A program made the translations under genes and the position numbers. Shown piece by piece: positions 1 to 13,000 of a stretch of 64,000 nucleotides of DNA. Position 1 is the stretch's first letter; the number at the start of each line of letters is the position of its first letter. A model generated the notes under the pieces. It was not told the origin of the DNA. It did not search any database and worked only from the letters and a program-made list of their open reading frames with translations. The DNA is from Zonotrichia leucophrys gambelii (Eukaryota > Chordata > Aves > Passeriformes > Passerellidae), in NCBI RefSeq assembly GCF_028769735.1, contig NC_088177.1, forward strand, positions 16,184,599 through 16,248,598. The letters are read 5' to 3'.

Positions 1-774
1 CATGAAATTGAAATGTTTTCTCCTTAAGCTTTTAAGCATTTTTAGTATGTGACATGATAATGTACATCAACAGATGTACATTTGGTACAGGAGCAAATCT
101 CCTGGTGCTGCACCTGGCCCAGGTCTCCAGACTTGGTTACACATGGAGTCTGCCAGTGCTCCACCACATCCTATTTCCAACAGTTTATTACAACTTAAAT
201 ACCCATTCTATACCCCAGCACCAGTCAGAAAACATTCCTAGTATCCTTGATAACTGACCCCTGGGAAAAGCATGGCTCATGTAAGAGCTTTATTTCAGAG
301 CTTTTGTCTCCCAGCTTCCATTATTTCACTGCCAGTATTGTCATCATCACTAAGAGATACAGACCTTTTTAAAACAATCTGAATGACCTCTGTCTCCAAT
401 TCTTCTTTAGAACACAATGTATTCATCTCATTTTTTAACATCTTTCAGTTTTTAGCTAAGTATTCATTTTAAATGTGTGTACTGTCTGGAATTAAATTAG
501 AGAGAGAAAAGGGCATTTAGAGATGACTGAAAATGTACCTCTCAAGCTGTTTCTTTTTCTATTTCCCAGCTAATCTTGCTGAAAAGGTGCTTAGAAGATC
601 TTATTTTATAGGCAAACACCATTTTTTCTATTTCAGTATAGTTCTTTGTGTGTCTATCATGCTACACTTGGAAAGCTTGAGGAAATTCAGAGCTGCACTT
701 AAACACAGGCGATCTGGGTGTGCAATGGACAGAATTTTCTGTATGTTTATTTGTATTTTTCTAATTGTTCTATA
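1..774. other. AT-rich noncoding sequence; possible intron before the exon at 779
   Basis: No coding frame here looks real: the short open frames lack codon-like composition and recognisable domains. The right end (about 740-778) is a T-rich tract with a CTAAT branch-point-like word and AG dinucleotides at 774-775 and 777-778. The block could therefore be the 3' part of an intron if the downstream exon is genuine. No repeat family was recognised. Confidence 0.5.
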
Positions 775-778
775 GCAG

Positions 779-933
779 GTGCAGATTGCACGGCAGCAGT
801 GGCTGCAGTTAACAAAGCAGCTTTTCCTGTGGAGCACATGAGCAGGATTCCTAAGGGGGAAAGCCAAGCCAGTGTTCCAGTCCCTGGTGGGATCAGGAGA
901 ACAGACCAGGCAGGACCTCAAACTACTTATTAG
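779..933 (+). CDS. candidate 3' terminal coding exon, unrecognised protein
   Basis: Seen: a strong acceptor (pyrimidine-rich tract, CTAAT branch-like word, TATAGCAG) is followed by an open frame in which codons from 781 read ADCTAAVAAVNKAAF and continue to a C-terminus ending GPQTTY, with TAG at 931-933. About 50 residues are encoded. The stretch is clearly more GC-rich than its flanks and mixes codon third positions as coding DNA does, while both sides are AT-rich noncoding. There is no methionine start near the acceptor, as expected for a last exon rather than a whole gene; upstream exons would lie to the left of the window. The peptide is rich in Ala, Pro, Ser, Gly, Arg and Gln, has no membrane segment and matches no family I can name. 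Inference: it is the C-terminal tail of a + strand gene. The alternative is a chance open frame next to a cryptic acceptor. I see no CR1 similarity. Confidence 0.3.
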
Positions 934-2412
934 GAGACCCTCAGAATGAAACTGATGTGATTCAATATCTGTGCATGGCAGGGATTGTTATTCTGGAATT
1001 AACCTAATCTAAACTAGGACTGTCTATGGGGCCTGGCACAACCACTGAGCTTGGTTGGAAGTCCAAAGCTGGCTGTGTTTCTCAGTAATTTTCTAAGCCT
1101 TCTCTACTATATCCTTGCTTTTCCACCTGCAAACAAGACCTAATCTTCTGGACATGTATGTCATGAAGCTGCTCCCCCAGAGACTTCATCTTTGCTCCAG
1201 AATTACTTGGGAGCTTTACACTTTTGCAGCGTTGTTGAACAAAATATTAGCACCAGGACGGGCTGGGTGCAGGACAGCATTGGAACAAAGTCAGTGTAGT
1301 AAATAGGATAAAAGGAGAGATTTAATTTGCCTACAGATGTAAAGCACTATTTCTGCTGTAGTGAGGCAGCAAAGCAAGCAGTACTCCCGAGGCACCACTC
1401 CATGACACGTTTGGAAAGCTGTTGCTGAAATATCCTACACCATCAAAGTTAAAATATTTTCACTCCCATAAATCTCTTCACAAAAGGTAATACCAATAAG
1501 GCTTGCTTGACTTGCAGCAATCCAGGATGACACATCATGCCCTAGATCAGGCAAGAATTTCAACATCTCCCAGAGCTCAAGTCAAAATCTAAGTCTCCAG
1601 GTTATAATCACACATACACAGACTTCTATTCTTCCTGAGCACTGTTCTTCACCTGGAAATACTGTCAGCTTCAGCAGGCTCTAGAGATAAGCCAGTTCTA
1701 TTGAGTAGGGACTGACATCTCAGGAATACCCTAATTATAACAAGGTTTTGCATGTTATATTCAAGAGACATTTTTGTAAAATCATTTACTAGTTAAGACA
1801 ATAAGGAATATAATTAATAGCTATATGGCAAGATTTCTGCAATTTGTAATTCCCTAATTGCTATTTTGGATTTCTAACTGAACATCAAAATGTCATAATC
1901 TAGTGCCACCAAACACAGAACACTTAAAATGTCAGTGAGCAAAGAAAATGACTTCAGAGAATGGGGTTCAAGAAGTACAGATCTGTGTTTTAAAATGTAC
2001 AGTTCCTGATGGCATGAATTACATTATGCAGAAACAGCTCTTCTCAGTGCTGTATACTCAAGATTAGAGACTGCAAAACGCCCTTTTCAGAATCACAGCT
2101 CTCCACTTCCCCTGCTGAGATGTCAGATAGACTTGGGCTAAATTTGACGGCAAGTGTTCCAGGTCCCGTCTGTCAGGTTGTCCCATTCTTAATGAGCAGC
2201 ACACTGATGAAAATACCATGTAAACAATGAAACAGCACATCAAAGAGGTGTAAATGAACTTGCTTCTGCAGGATTTTCAGTCAGAGCAGGGTTTGGGACT
2301 TCTAGGCAGGCCTGCAAAGCCCCGCTGTGTCCCTAGAACATAATTGGCTCCTGAGAGCAATGCATACATGAGGCACAGCAAAGTAGTTTAGGAAGGTCTT
2401 TCAATAAACTTT
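934..2412. other. noncoding; possible 3' UTR of the exon ending at 933
   Basis: This is unique AT-rich sequence without a credible coding frame. The first canonical AATAAA on the + strand after the stop at 933 is at 2403-2408. If the exon at 779-933 is real, this stretch could be its 3' untranslated region of about 1.5 kb. Nothing in the sequence proves transcription. Confidence 0.3.
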
Positions 2413-5400
2413 CTATAAATGCAACTCATTCATTTTAATATGAAGCCTGTGGTTCCAGTGGGTGGGCTGTAAGAAAGAGCTGTCTAAGCCCTTGCTCACT
2501 TGGTTTCCTGTAACTAACGCCGTCACTGCTGGTACGGCACTCGACTGCTTTGGACTAAAGAACTCACAAAGACCATCAAATATTCTTTTGTGCATGGATG
2601 TATAGCTGTCTCCTAAATCTCCATTCTCCAAAATCACCACTCAGAAGGATAGGTGCAGCACAAAGGCTCCCAAACAGTGAAGAAGGGAACCCCACAGCTC
2701 TTGCAGAGATTATATTTTCAAGAATGCTGACAGGTTGATCAGCTCCTAGAATGCCTGGGCCACCCTTCCAGGCTTCAGTGACTTAGTGCACCTAATGAGT
2801 TATGGATTTTAAGTTATTCTGCAGCTTTACAGTAGCTGGCTTAGTCCCTGGCTTTCCAGCTGAGGTTACAATCAACACAAAATAATGGCAATTTGTGATC
2901 CAGGCAGGCAGTGCTCACTGTGCTCCCCCCAGCACCCATGCATGCACTGTACCAGGGGGCCTTCACAGGTACCACTGTTTATATCCAGGGCCTCAAGTCA
3001 CACTCTTTATTGTGCTGAAGTAGGTTTTAATTGACACTACTACAGCACAAATCACTTTTCCATTACTATACCTATTTATATTAGTCCAGGAGAGAGATCA
3101 CTGAGTTTGCTTTATGATATGTACAGTGTAGTGCATGACTTCACTGCTCAAGAGGCTCACCATACATTTCAGTGAGTTATCCTCCAGATTACTAAGGAAT
3201 AGGTCAATGCAGTGCCCAGATTAACTGCTTCAAAAATAGTGTTCAAATAGGAGCTACAAGGAAAAACAAAAGGACATTTACTTTGGGAAAACAAAAGAAA
3301 AAAGAGTAAACACCACAGATTTATTTCTAGCTAATGTCTTTAGTTAAATTAGCATTGACATTAGAACCATGGATAAATAGCAAAAAGATTTAAGCTCTGG
3401 AATGACAGATCAGTCAATCAAAATTAACTGAAAAGAAAACAAAACTTTCTTAGTAAATAAACACATCACCTAGGAGAGTATGCTACCACTTCAAAGATTA
3501 CAGATGTTTCTAGCAAGACAATTAGCCCAGCTGTTTTTCTGTTCAGATCACTGCCTTTTCTATGACTGTACACATTGCAAGTGGTCAGAGAGGAATCCCA
3601 GGGCACCTGCTCTGCAGCTATTTTTGCATTGTTTCAGCCTCATCCATAAGAAGGAAAATTGGTCTCATCATAGTCCTTTTCTGTTTGAAAGGATCGTCTT
3701 TCACTGTGGGGAAAAATCTCTCTTGTTGAATAAGAGCATCCATCATAGTTTAAACAGAATTTCAGGAATGACAGGTACCTTATTTAGATAAGGTGACACA
3801 TTACTGCTTCCTCTTTCTTCCTTTTTCTTATACAGTAAGATCTATATGGAGAGTAAATTACTCTATCACACCAAGTAAGTATCAAAGTCAAGCTCCATTT
3901 TCTGAGTTTCCTATTCCACATCCCCTTGAATTGCTCATCTAGCTGTTTGAAGGACATCTGAAGTGGATTTCTGGTTCCACTGCTCTCAGTATCAAATATT
4001 TCTGTTGGCTATGCTGAGTGATAAAGCTTACTGAAATCCTTTTTCCTAGGAGAAGGTTGCTGGCAGGAACTGGATTGCTACTGAATTGCTGTTACTGCCT
4101 GTTAAGAATGGAGACTTCAAAAAAAATGAAACAGCTATAAATATCACCAATTTAAAATACTTTTTACACGCCTTCCAGATTGCTTTAAATTGTTTTCTTT
4201 AAAACTGAAAAAGATTAATGCACTGAATAGAAATTAAAGCATTTAGATTACTTTGAAGCCCTTACTGGCATGACCAGTGCACTGTGAGGCAAAGGCCACC
4301 CCAGCCACAGGATTTAGCCCCAAAGTAGGGCAGTGCAGCACCAGCTGCAGAACCTCCTTCTTCTCAAACCTGACACCTGTTTGTCATCTCTCTACTTTTA
4401 CAGCGGTTTTGGAGGTGAAACTTCTGAACACAGCCTAGATGGGCAATACTGGAAATCACAGAAGGAGAGGCTTTCACTGACTGCAGGAACACAAACTGTT
4501 AAATGGGGCCAATTGTATGACCATCCTTTTCCCACCCTTTTGTATGGGAAAGCTGAGAATTACCTGGATCCTGATGGGAAAGGCCTGACCTGACAGGTTT
4601 CACAGACAATGTTTGACATCCCTGGGTAACTTGGCTCCTATTTGCTACAATGGGTACTACTAATGTGTGACTCAGTAAGCTTGGAAATGGAAACAGGAAA
4701 AGCGTAGTGAAATGAACTTTACCAGGAAATGGACTCAGCATTATATGCAATGAAATATCTGAACAGTTACACTCATTGCCCCTCTACAAAAGTCAAACTT
4801 ATTACCCTGTGGAAAGGGTGGACTGAAACAGAAATACATCTGTTCCGTAAAGCTTTGATGAAAGACTCACTCATGATCCCTGGAGGTGATTTATGGAGGA
4901 TACATGGGGATGGGGAGAAGACTGAGAGTTAAACACTACCTCAAACAAGGATTTAGCTGCAGACTGAGCACACCTGAAGTAAGTGCCATGCCAGCTTAGA
5001 GAAGTAACACACTGATGTAAAGCCCCTTGGCCCCTATTATTGGAGTCCACTGCACCTTCTCATCTGGCTTATCTTCAGCAAACCTATAGGAAAGCCTTAA
5101 GAGCTATGAAAAACACCTCTCAATGGTCCTTGGGTGCTTTCCACAAAAATTTTTCATACATCCTGTAGGAGCAATTCCTTTCATCCAAGTACAATTTACT
5201 CACAGAACAAAAATCAATTTTTATCAGTACTCTGCAAAGGGGCACATGGACTGGAAAGGAGATAATACAGATACATGGCAGATTCAGGGAAGCAGAGGTA
5301 GGAGAAATATTTAGATGAAAAATAAAGGCTTTGCATCTCATTGACAGTGCCTAAAGTACAAAGGCAGGGAGCACAGTCACACTGAATGCACATGCCATTA

Positions 5401-5876
5401 TGGAAAAGGAGCAGACACTCATCATGAGCAGGATGGAAAGCACATGGATCCAAAATGCTGGATTGACAGAGAGCACAAGTCAGCAAGTTTCAGAGAAGGA
5501 AAGATGAGGTACCCAAGTCACAATTTCAGCTGTGGAATGAATCATGACCTGCAATAAGGAATCTGATGGACTTAGTGAGCTTGCAAGAGCTCAGGGAAGG
5601 AGCAGAGGTAGGCATCTGTTTTGTTGGTTTTCCAGCTGCCAAAATGATTTTCTCATATGCCTGTTGTGATCATCTTGAATCCATGTCCTTGCAAGGATGA
5701 CCAACATGTATGTGAATGTCTAAGGCCTGGGGATGGAAACATTAGAAGCTGTATTTAAATAGAAGGAAATAAGCAAAATTCTGTAGCTTTTGCAAGTATA
5801 TGCATACATTCTTTTCCTGCTTATATGTGCACTGCAGGCTTTACTGGAATGGGTCCTAAACCAGCCTAAATTGTCT
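2413..5876. other. unique AT-rich noncoding DNA
   Basis: No gene, RNA gene or clear transposon was seen. The short open frames on both strands (for example 4333-4593 and 5214-5486) lack domains, are not supported by splice context and overlap each other on opposite strands. A CTCF-like word lies at 2947-2965 and is listed separately. Confidence 0.6.
2947..2965 (+). promoter_or_regulatory. CTCF-like motif, + orientation (weak)
   Basis: The core ACCAGGGGGCC at 2951-2961 matches the AG-rich centre of the vertebrate CTCF consensus (CCACCAGGGGGCGCT) except in the last few positions. It lies in a locally GC-rich patch at about 2900-2990. Orientation matters because it points rightward, toward the minus-oriented candidate at 46067. 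A single motif match without occupancy data is weak evidence. Confidence 0.2.
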
Positions 5877-6239
5877 TGTCATGGTTTAGTTTTGGCCTCA
5901 GAAAGTTTGAAATGAATAATGCAGGACATGTCAGGAGCTCCCTGAGCCTTTGGCCACAGCAGGATGCACTGGGTGGAATTGGGAACATTTGGCAGCAGGG
6001 GGAACCAGAAGTGACTTGATAGCAAAGGAAAGAAGGATATCAATGGATACAGAAGTACAAATTTTCTCAGGAAGCCCTTGGCACATCAATTATAGCTGAC
6101 AATTAACACCCCTACTCAGCCAGCCAACCTACAGGGATTTCACAAGCTGCCCCCATTTGTGGCAGGATAAAAGGAAGAGACAAATAAAGGAATAGGCAGT
6201 GAATTATTTTTGCACCCATTGCTGTTGGACTTTTGCACA
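5877..6239 (+). mobile_element. possible old solo LTR of an endogenous retrovirus (tentative)
   Basis: The left edge reads TGTCATGGTTTAG, like the start of common avian ERV LTRs. An ATAAAAGG word (about 6167-6174) and AATAAA (6183-6188) sit toward the right end, followed by T-rich sequence and a CA near 6239. The length of about 360 bp fits a solo LTR. Against it: I cannot see a clean target-site duplication, and no internal retroviral sequence flanks it. The piece carries no coding potential. Confidence 0.18.
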
Positions 6240-9200
6240 GTTCATCATCAATCTTAGCAGAGAAAGAGAAATTGCTGTAAGAATCCTAATTCCAACAAAT
6301 GTTTTAAATTATTTACTAAAATAATTTTAATTCATGTTCATCATGCTTCCTGGCTGGAAAGGTATGAGGGCTGTCCTCACGACAACTCAAAAAGAAGTCT
6401 AAGACTTTTCTATAAATGACATTTCTATAAATCCAGCTCAAGAGCAGAGAGAGGTAATAAACAGTTAAGGAGTCTGGCTCACAGGGCTTCTTCTGTGTTT
6501 CATTCCCCAAAAATACTCACCATTAAAATGTTTTAGCTGAGATTTTCAAAGCAGTGTGGGCAAATTCTCTGCACATCTCACATTAATTAACAGCAAGTGT
6601 GTGGGTAATTCCCTGTAGTACTTTGATAATGTCAGCTTTTTTTTTATACCCATTTAGCATATCCACGTGGAATAGGATGGAGGAAATGTGTACAGTGGTT
6701 CCAAACTGCACCTCAATAAAAATTGCCGTTTTGTTCTGACCTTATGAGCCTCTGATCTGTTCCAACAGAGGGAATCTGAGCATCTATTTTGGGCAGACCC
6801 AAAACCAGGAAATAAATGTTCTCCATTATCATGGTGATCTGAGCCTAGTCAAGTATCTCATAAAAATATTTTTCTATTTAGAAGGCTTGGGGGAAGGTGA
6901 GGGGAGTAAACCCTTCTGTTTACTCTTAGCTTCAGAAAAACCCACTGGGAGGGACTGCACAATTAACATATTAATGAAGGCTGGCCTCAGATGTGATGCC
7001 TGAAAGCAATTATGGGCAAATTAAGAATATAAATGCAAGATAAACCTGTGCCTGTTTGGGACAGAAGGAACATAAGCTGCTCAGCACTGAAACAAGACTA
7101 CACATTTTTCCTTTTCCATGGGGAAGGACTCCTATCTTACTTTGCTTGGAAAAGGCAGCATTGGTAATGTTCTCCATACCAACAGCAAAAGACCAATATT
7201 ACTTTTGCTGGTTTGTACAATGATTGCTGAGCTGGATGTTAAAGTTCAGACACCTAAAACCTGGACATGTGGAAAGCCTTAAAGTCTCTACTCAGCTAAA
7301 GTGGAGGAAATAGGTAATTTTCCCATATTGATCTCTGTACATGATTGAATTGAATCGTATGGTCATAATTTTTCTGGGTGGTTTTTTTGGTTTTGTTTTG
7401 TTTTTCAATTGAGGGGGGACATCAATCACAAACAATAAGAAGTTTTTGCATTAAGTCTTAAATGCATTAATGGTGATAAAATTCAAACTAGCATTACAGA
7501 ATATCAAACTGAAGAGGGTGTAAATGCCTCCACCAAAAGAGACTCTGATTTTCTATTCCTCATTAGCACCAGGTGAAGGCTACAAAAGAACTGGCTGGAA
7601 AGCAGGATTTCCAGTCATGGCTGATTTTGTTTCACTCTTCTAGGTTACAGTCCAATTCAGGCCAAAAACTAACATGTGCTGAATTCCCCAGGCCCTGCAA
7701 CCACTTAGTGATATTGATGTTCCTGTCAGCTTTCATGACCAGAGTGAAGATGACAATTTTGCTGAGGAGCAACAGGAAATGATGGCTCTCAGGCTCCAGC
7801 AGCAGAAGACTGACCAAAGTCTGAAGCTCTGGCAGCTCCCTGCATCCATACCCCTTAAGACAAACCTTCAGAAACCCAGGCACTCTTCACCTGGCACCCT
7901 GCTCCAGGCTTGGCAAGCACTTTCGCTATGGACATTACGAATGAAATATTTAGGGCTTAACAAAAAAGCATTTTTATATGAAAGTATTCAGCCAGCTCTG
8001 TTATCAAAAGCCTTTACAACTAAAAACAAAGCCAAATACAAAAAATAAAAAAAACTGGAGGCAGGGAAACCACATTTTTGAACACTTAGACTTCTCTCCA
8101 AAACATTTCAACACATATGAATGAAAGCCATCAAGCAGGAGATGCATTTTTAGAAAGCAAAGGCAGTGGAAAGTTGTCTTCCCAACCCACAAAAACAAAA
8201 GAAGGTAGAATTAAATTAACTAGCTTAGTTACTAACAACATCACTAATATTTCTCTGACTAGATGTAGAACATTTAGTTCTATTGTTTATTCTTATTGTC
8301 TATAGTTGTCTATTTTTGTTTCTTTCTACTGAAAAAAGACAAGGAGCAAGCTCGCAGAAGCCTCCCTCCTTGAGATCAGTTCTTGTAAAACTATCTAAAA
8401 GATGAGTCTCTAGATTAATGTGGGGTTTTTTATTATTTCTCTGTTTTAAACTCCTATAAACAGTGTACCTTAAAGACCAGGTAACTGTGGCCTCTATTGC
8501 CTCTTCATGTCTTTTGCCAAAGCTAAACCTTCAAGCCCAGAAATTCCTTTGCTGAGCTTTGACAACCTTGGCGCTATTCCTCAAACAGTCCTTTGGAAAA
8601 TCACCAGATGCTTGGCCATCTATGGAATGCATTCCCAGCAGGGGCTTCTGGGTCAGCCCCAAACCTGCCTGTTAACAACCCCCTGCTTGGCTCCCACACC
8701 TTTGTCTGTATCTTATTACAGCTAACAACAGACAACACTCTCAGCATTTTTGCCAGTAAAGGCTTAATGTTTTCTTTGCCAGTGTCCCTACCTGTGATTT
8801 TTCACTGAGACACAAAATCTTGTTTTCCAATATACCTGCTATTGACACTAGCAAGTCAAATATATTCTCTTCTGTGCAGGGTTACTGAGATACCTTTTTT
8901 AAGTTATTACATCTTATTTTTGCCAGCAGAGATTCCAGCGTTTCTCTTCCTGCTGCCGTGCAGCCTGTGAATCAGAATTGCCAACAGGGTCTCTGCTCCC
9001 TACTGGTTTGCTCAAAGATCTCCACAGCCAGGAGAAACCCCCTGATGCTGAAATAGTTTTCTATGTAAGTGTAACACAGCCTCCCACTGGATGGCTACTG
9101 GGGAGCCTGGCAGCACAGCATCAAGGAGCCAAAGCATGTATCTAACTTGGAGATCCAGAGGCAGACAGCTCACTCAAAAATCTTATTGCCTCTGACAGGC

Positions 9201-9305
9201 TGCAGAACTATTTGATTCATTTGTTTGGAGTTTATGGCATGTGCTGCCTGTTCTGCCTTCAGGTACAAAAAGGCGCAGCCAGGCAATAGGGAGGAATCTG
9301 CCTGT
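6240..9305. other. unique AT-rich noncoding DNA with small low-complexity tracts
   Basis: No credible gene. A T/G-rich low-complexity tract (TTTTG-type units) lies at 7380-7406 and an A-rich tract at 8035-8056. The overlapping frames at 7573-8048 occur on both strands with no domain content and look like chance. The 8600-8820 stretch is somewhat GC-richer but not recognisable. Confidence 0.6.
7380..7406. repeat. T-rich low-complexity tract, TTTTG units
   Basis: A run of T-tracts interrupted by G or GG (TTTTG-type units) over about 27 bp. It could be the remnant of a poly(A) tail of a retro-insertion on the minus strand, but no element body is recognisable next to it. Confidence 0.6.
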
Positions 9306-9947
9306 TCACCTCAGATGCTCTGGGTCAGGCAGTGTCTTCCAGAGGGAGGAGAGACTGTCTATCCTGAGAGCAACACATGAACACAGCGGGAAAACACAGG
9401 CAGGGATGAGCCAAGTGACTCGAAAAATGGGATTGCACTGAGGGAAGCGAAAAACATTCCAAAACATTCCTGAGAAGCAAGAGGGAGACACTTTCTTAGC
9501 ATGCAGGGATCCGTAACCTTCCCTGCAGGGGCTCAGCTTCGTGTGAAACAACCCACAACTTGCATAACCTGGGCTCAGACTTCCCAGGAACCAGCTGTTG
9601 TAGAGTATGCAGACAAAAGCCATTAAAAGGTCAGCCAGGAAGAGGTAAAACTTCAAGCAGAGATTAGATTGTTGAGACAGGGATGGATTGTAGTTCAAGA
9701 CAGAAAAACACTGATGTGAACAATTATGAAGTCCTATAGAAAAAAAAAAACAAACAGTTGAAGGATGGTAATTTATTGATCCTGAAGACCAGTTCCTTGA
9801 AGAGAGCCACAGATTTTTACAATTTGTAGCCTGACAACTGCATGACAATAAAGACATCAAAGGTGGTGAGCAAATTAAGGCCCACCTTTTAGTTATCTGT
9901 AACATATACCAGTTTATATTATCTGTTTCTTCTGTGGTTTTCGCCAT
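9306..9947 (-). other. long orphan open reading frame, Cys/Ser-rich, no family
   Basis: This is the longest open frame in the window. From the first ATG (9945-9947 on the minus strand, with G at -3 and G at +4) about 213 residues run to the left end near 9306. The predicted peptide begins MAKTTEETDN, is rich in Cys, Ser, Leu and Trp, and has hydrophobic patches in the middle, but I see no recognisable domain, repeat or signal peptide. At the window's base composition such a length is rarely expected by chance, although the left third lies in a GC-richer patch, which raises the odds. The plus strand here has no competing coding signal. It may be a chance frame, a decayed gene, or antisense to an unrecognised old repeat. 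I do not assert that it is translated. Confidence 0.12.
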
Positions 9948-12900
9948 TACATTGCCTGCCTTTGCACATGGTTGAATCACTTTGAGCACCTTTAAAGTCT
10001 TAGAAAGTTGTTGGGCCAGAAAGCAGAGCTAGAGGCAAGGATATGTCCAGCCATGACACAACAAGGAATGAACATGTTCCTTGTTAAAATTTATTTCATC
10101 TGCAGAGCAAAGTATCTGACTTTTCTCTGTATAAATATTCCTCTTTAAATATATTGTTCAGGTTTTTTTTTTTTGTCTACTGAGACTCCATTGTATTAAT
10201 TGGAGGCATTTCCCCTCAAGGCTCTGGCAATATCAAGTTCTGTGGCACAGCTACCAAGTTTTTGCCTTTCCCCCCCCCTTGTACATGAATGTAAGGACTT
10301 AATGCTTCTCACAGGTCTGCTGCTACTTAGTTTTGTGATAACCCCCCAATTAAAGAAAAATATGGTGCCAGGGTAGAATCTGACTGGCTCAAATCACTTC
10401 ATGTCCACTGGCAGCTTCTTGTGAAATTCTGGGCTTTAGCAGAGTAGGATTAGAGCTGTCTAAGTTTTTCATACTGAAAATGCTCCTACACATCAAATAT
10501 ATCACAGGAGTTATGAAAGAAAACCAAGAATATATTTGCAATGACAGGTAAATACATATATTTATATAAATGAAGCAGAAAAATAGAAACAACCTTAGCA
10601 AGCAGCTATATTCCATGGTTGTGTACAAAGCATTATATACTCAGGCTTTGGAGCTGAGAAAAAAGTGGTTTGTATCAAAAGTTTCTACAATTATGGATCA
10701 TAATTGTGCATGATAATATGAGTTACTAGCATCAGCCAACAAGATTTCTGTTCCCTTTTTTTCTTACATCAGGTGGAAATGAACAATTGCTTTATTTGTT
10801 ACCAATTTAGGAACAGTAGGTAAGTAATTATGTCTCAGCAGCCTATTGATTCACCCTTTGGGGACATACAGAGAAGACTCTGGGCCTGGCATCTGTCAGA
10901 AGGAGCTTCCAAGGGAATGGGAGAAGGCAGCGCTGGAGCCTCTTTTTCCCAGGAACCCCAGGATGCAACACAACACATCCCTCCCTGTCCCCTTTCTGTC
11001 ACCTCCCTTGTGTCAACAGCATGTTCACAGAGCTCCAGGGAGAGGTGCTGCCTCTGCTCCTGTGGGACTGCCCCTCAGCTGTGGCTGTCTTCACATGCTC
11101 AGCATGGGAACTGAGGGATCGGCTTCTCCCTTAGGCACCCTGTGCTCCTACTGACACTGACTTGCTAAACCCCTTCCTCAAACCATCTCATGCCTTTTCC
11201 TCCTTCTGCTGCAGCACAGTCTGACAGGGGAACCAGCCTGTAAAGGGATATACCCCTTACCTCTTGCTCACACACTGCTTGTTTGTGAAGAAGACTGAAG
11301 AGAAAGTAAAATTTGATTTAAAAATCCCCCAAACTTTTCCTAGCATATGCCTATAGGCCATGGGAGTGCAAAGCCGCTGATGTAGTTCCCAGAAGCAGTA
11401 ATTTGGGAGTAGGTCAGTAAGGCTTAGAGATAAACTCCTTGCCTGTTGTAAAATATATATCTGTTTATTAAAAAATACAATATACTGTCAATCTCTATAC
11501 TGAAATAAGTTATAAAGCATTTAAAGTACCTCCATACTGAAATCCAGTGTGACAAAAGGCATTGCTGGGGTTAGTCCTGCTCCTATCAAGTCTTACACAA
11601 CACTGAGAAGTTTGAGAAATCACATGTTGATCTGAAGCCCTGCCAATCCCAGCAGTTGTTCTAACAGATGGGACACAAGCCATGGTCCCAGGAAGAGCTC
11701 TGGGACTGTCAGATACAGAACATGTAAACTCAAGAGTGCCCTGTAGCTCTCAGTGCCTGAATGTCCCCAGCTTCCCAAAGAAATCTAGTCACTGAATTGT
11801 GCACAGAATTAAAATATTTCAATGACATAATTCTCTCTCTCTAAAAGGGGCCATTTATCACAGTTTACAAATACAAACTTCCAAAAACTTGCAAGTTCTT
11901 AGAGCATTAAACATAAAAATTATAAAGAATAATCTCACTAACATTAGTATTTTCTTATCCCTATACATTTTCCCCCAGCACAAATCTTTTAGAGGGTAAA
12001 TGACAGCAGAGGTGTTTGCAGTAAAATAAAATATATATTTAAGAGTGATACAGATACTAAACTACTGGATCAAGCAAAACTACAGTTCATTTTAAAGCAA
12101 CTTTCATCCAAAAGTGATGATAAGTCTAGAGTTAGAGGATTTACACACTTAATTTAAAATATATTTTTCATTTTCAATTTTTGTATAAAAATTATTGAAT
12201 TAATTTATATTTGGTGTGGATTAAAGTTATTTCACATTTATATTTTAACTTTCAGCTGATGGCAGTACTTTCAGTGGAAAAACACAAAGAAAACACAAAG
12301 GGTTGTTGATGAAAAAGGTGACTGCATGAATTACACCCTTCATGAGAAGGCTGAAGAGATCTGGCCTGTCTGTAGCTTCTTGGTACAAGTAAGAGACAGA
12401 AGAAGAGTGTAAGAATGCATGTTCCCAACTGTCTGTCATCTGGATTTACTTCCAGTGGTGAAGAAAACAAATTGTCTTTGTGCTTTGGGGCATCATTTGT
12501 CATGGGCTGTTATCTAAAGAAACATTTCCTGCTTCAGGAACACCTTAATGCAGAGTAAAGGTCTTTAAAAAAATAAAAAAAAAACAAATTGAGAGAAATG
12601 TCTGTGATGAGCAAACTGAAACAAAAAGAAAACCTAAACTCTTGTTTGCATTATTAAAAATCTCTGAAAAACCCTTCCACAATGCAAGCTTGATATCGCC
12701 TGTAATTGCCAAACCCCACAAATTTGAAAATCTGCATGAAAGGACATGAGTTCCTAAGACACATTTGGTGCTCCTTACATGATTTGTTATGTTGTTACTT
12801 AAACCATTCATGACAGAGTTATCAATATGCAGCTTGTCAAATGGAGCTGGGACATGTGAAACACAGGAACACCCCCTAATAATGATGAACAAATACTGAC

Positions 12901-13000
12901 ATCACTGATCTTCTGCCACTTTTCAAAGGTATGTCAAGATGTACAACGATGGGGGGAAAGCAAACTTCATTTGGTTCCTGGAGTAGCTGGTTAATGGAGA
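9948..13000. other. unique AT-rich noncoding DNA
   Basis: No credible gene. Homopolymers: 12 T at 10163-10174 and 9 C at 10270-10278; an A-rich tract lies at 12567-12588. A GC-richer patch at 10830-11240 is open in two overlapping + frames, which argues for chance openness rather than coding. 11450-12240 is very AT-rich. Confidence 0.6.
10163..10278. repeat. poly(T) 12 and poly(C) 9 homopolymers
   Basis: Twelve consecutive T (10163-10174) and nine consecutive C (10270-10278), about 100 bp apart. These are simple homopolymers, likely length-variable and prone to sequencing error. Confidence 0.7.

Noticed and set aside
4380..4420. Strong acceptor-like CTCTCTACTTTTACAG in a + frame
   Set aside because: The following frame has no recognisable protein content and no good donor at a plausible exon length, so an isolated acceptor is not enough.
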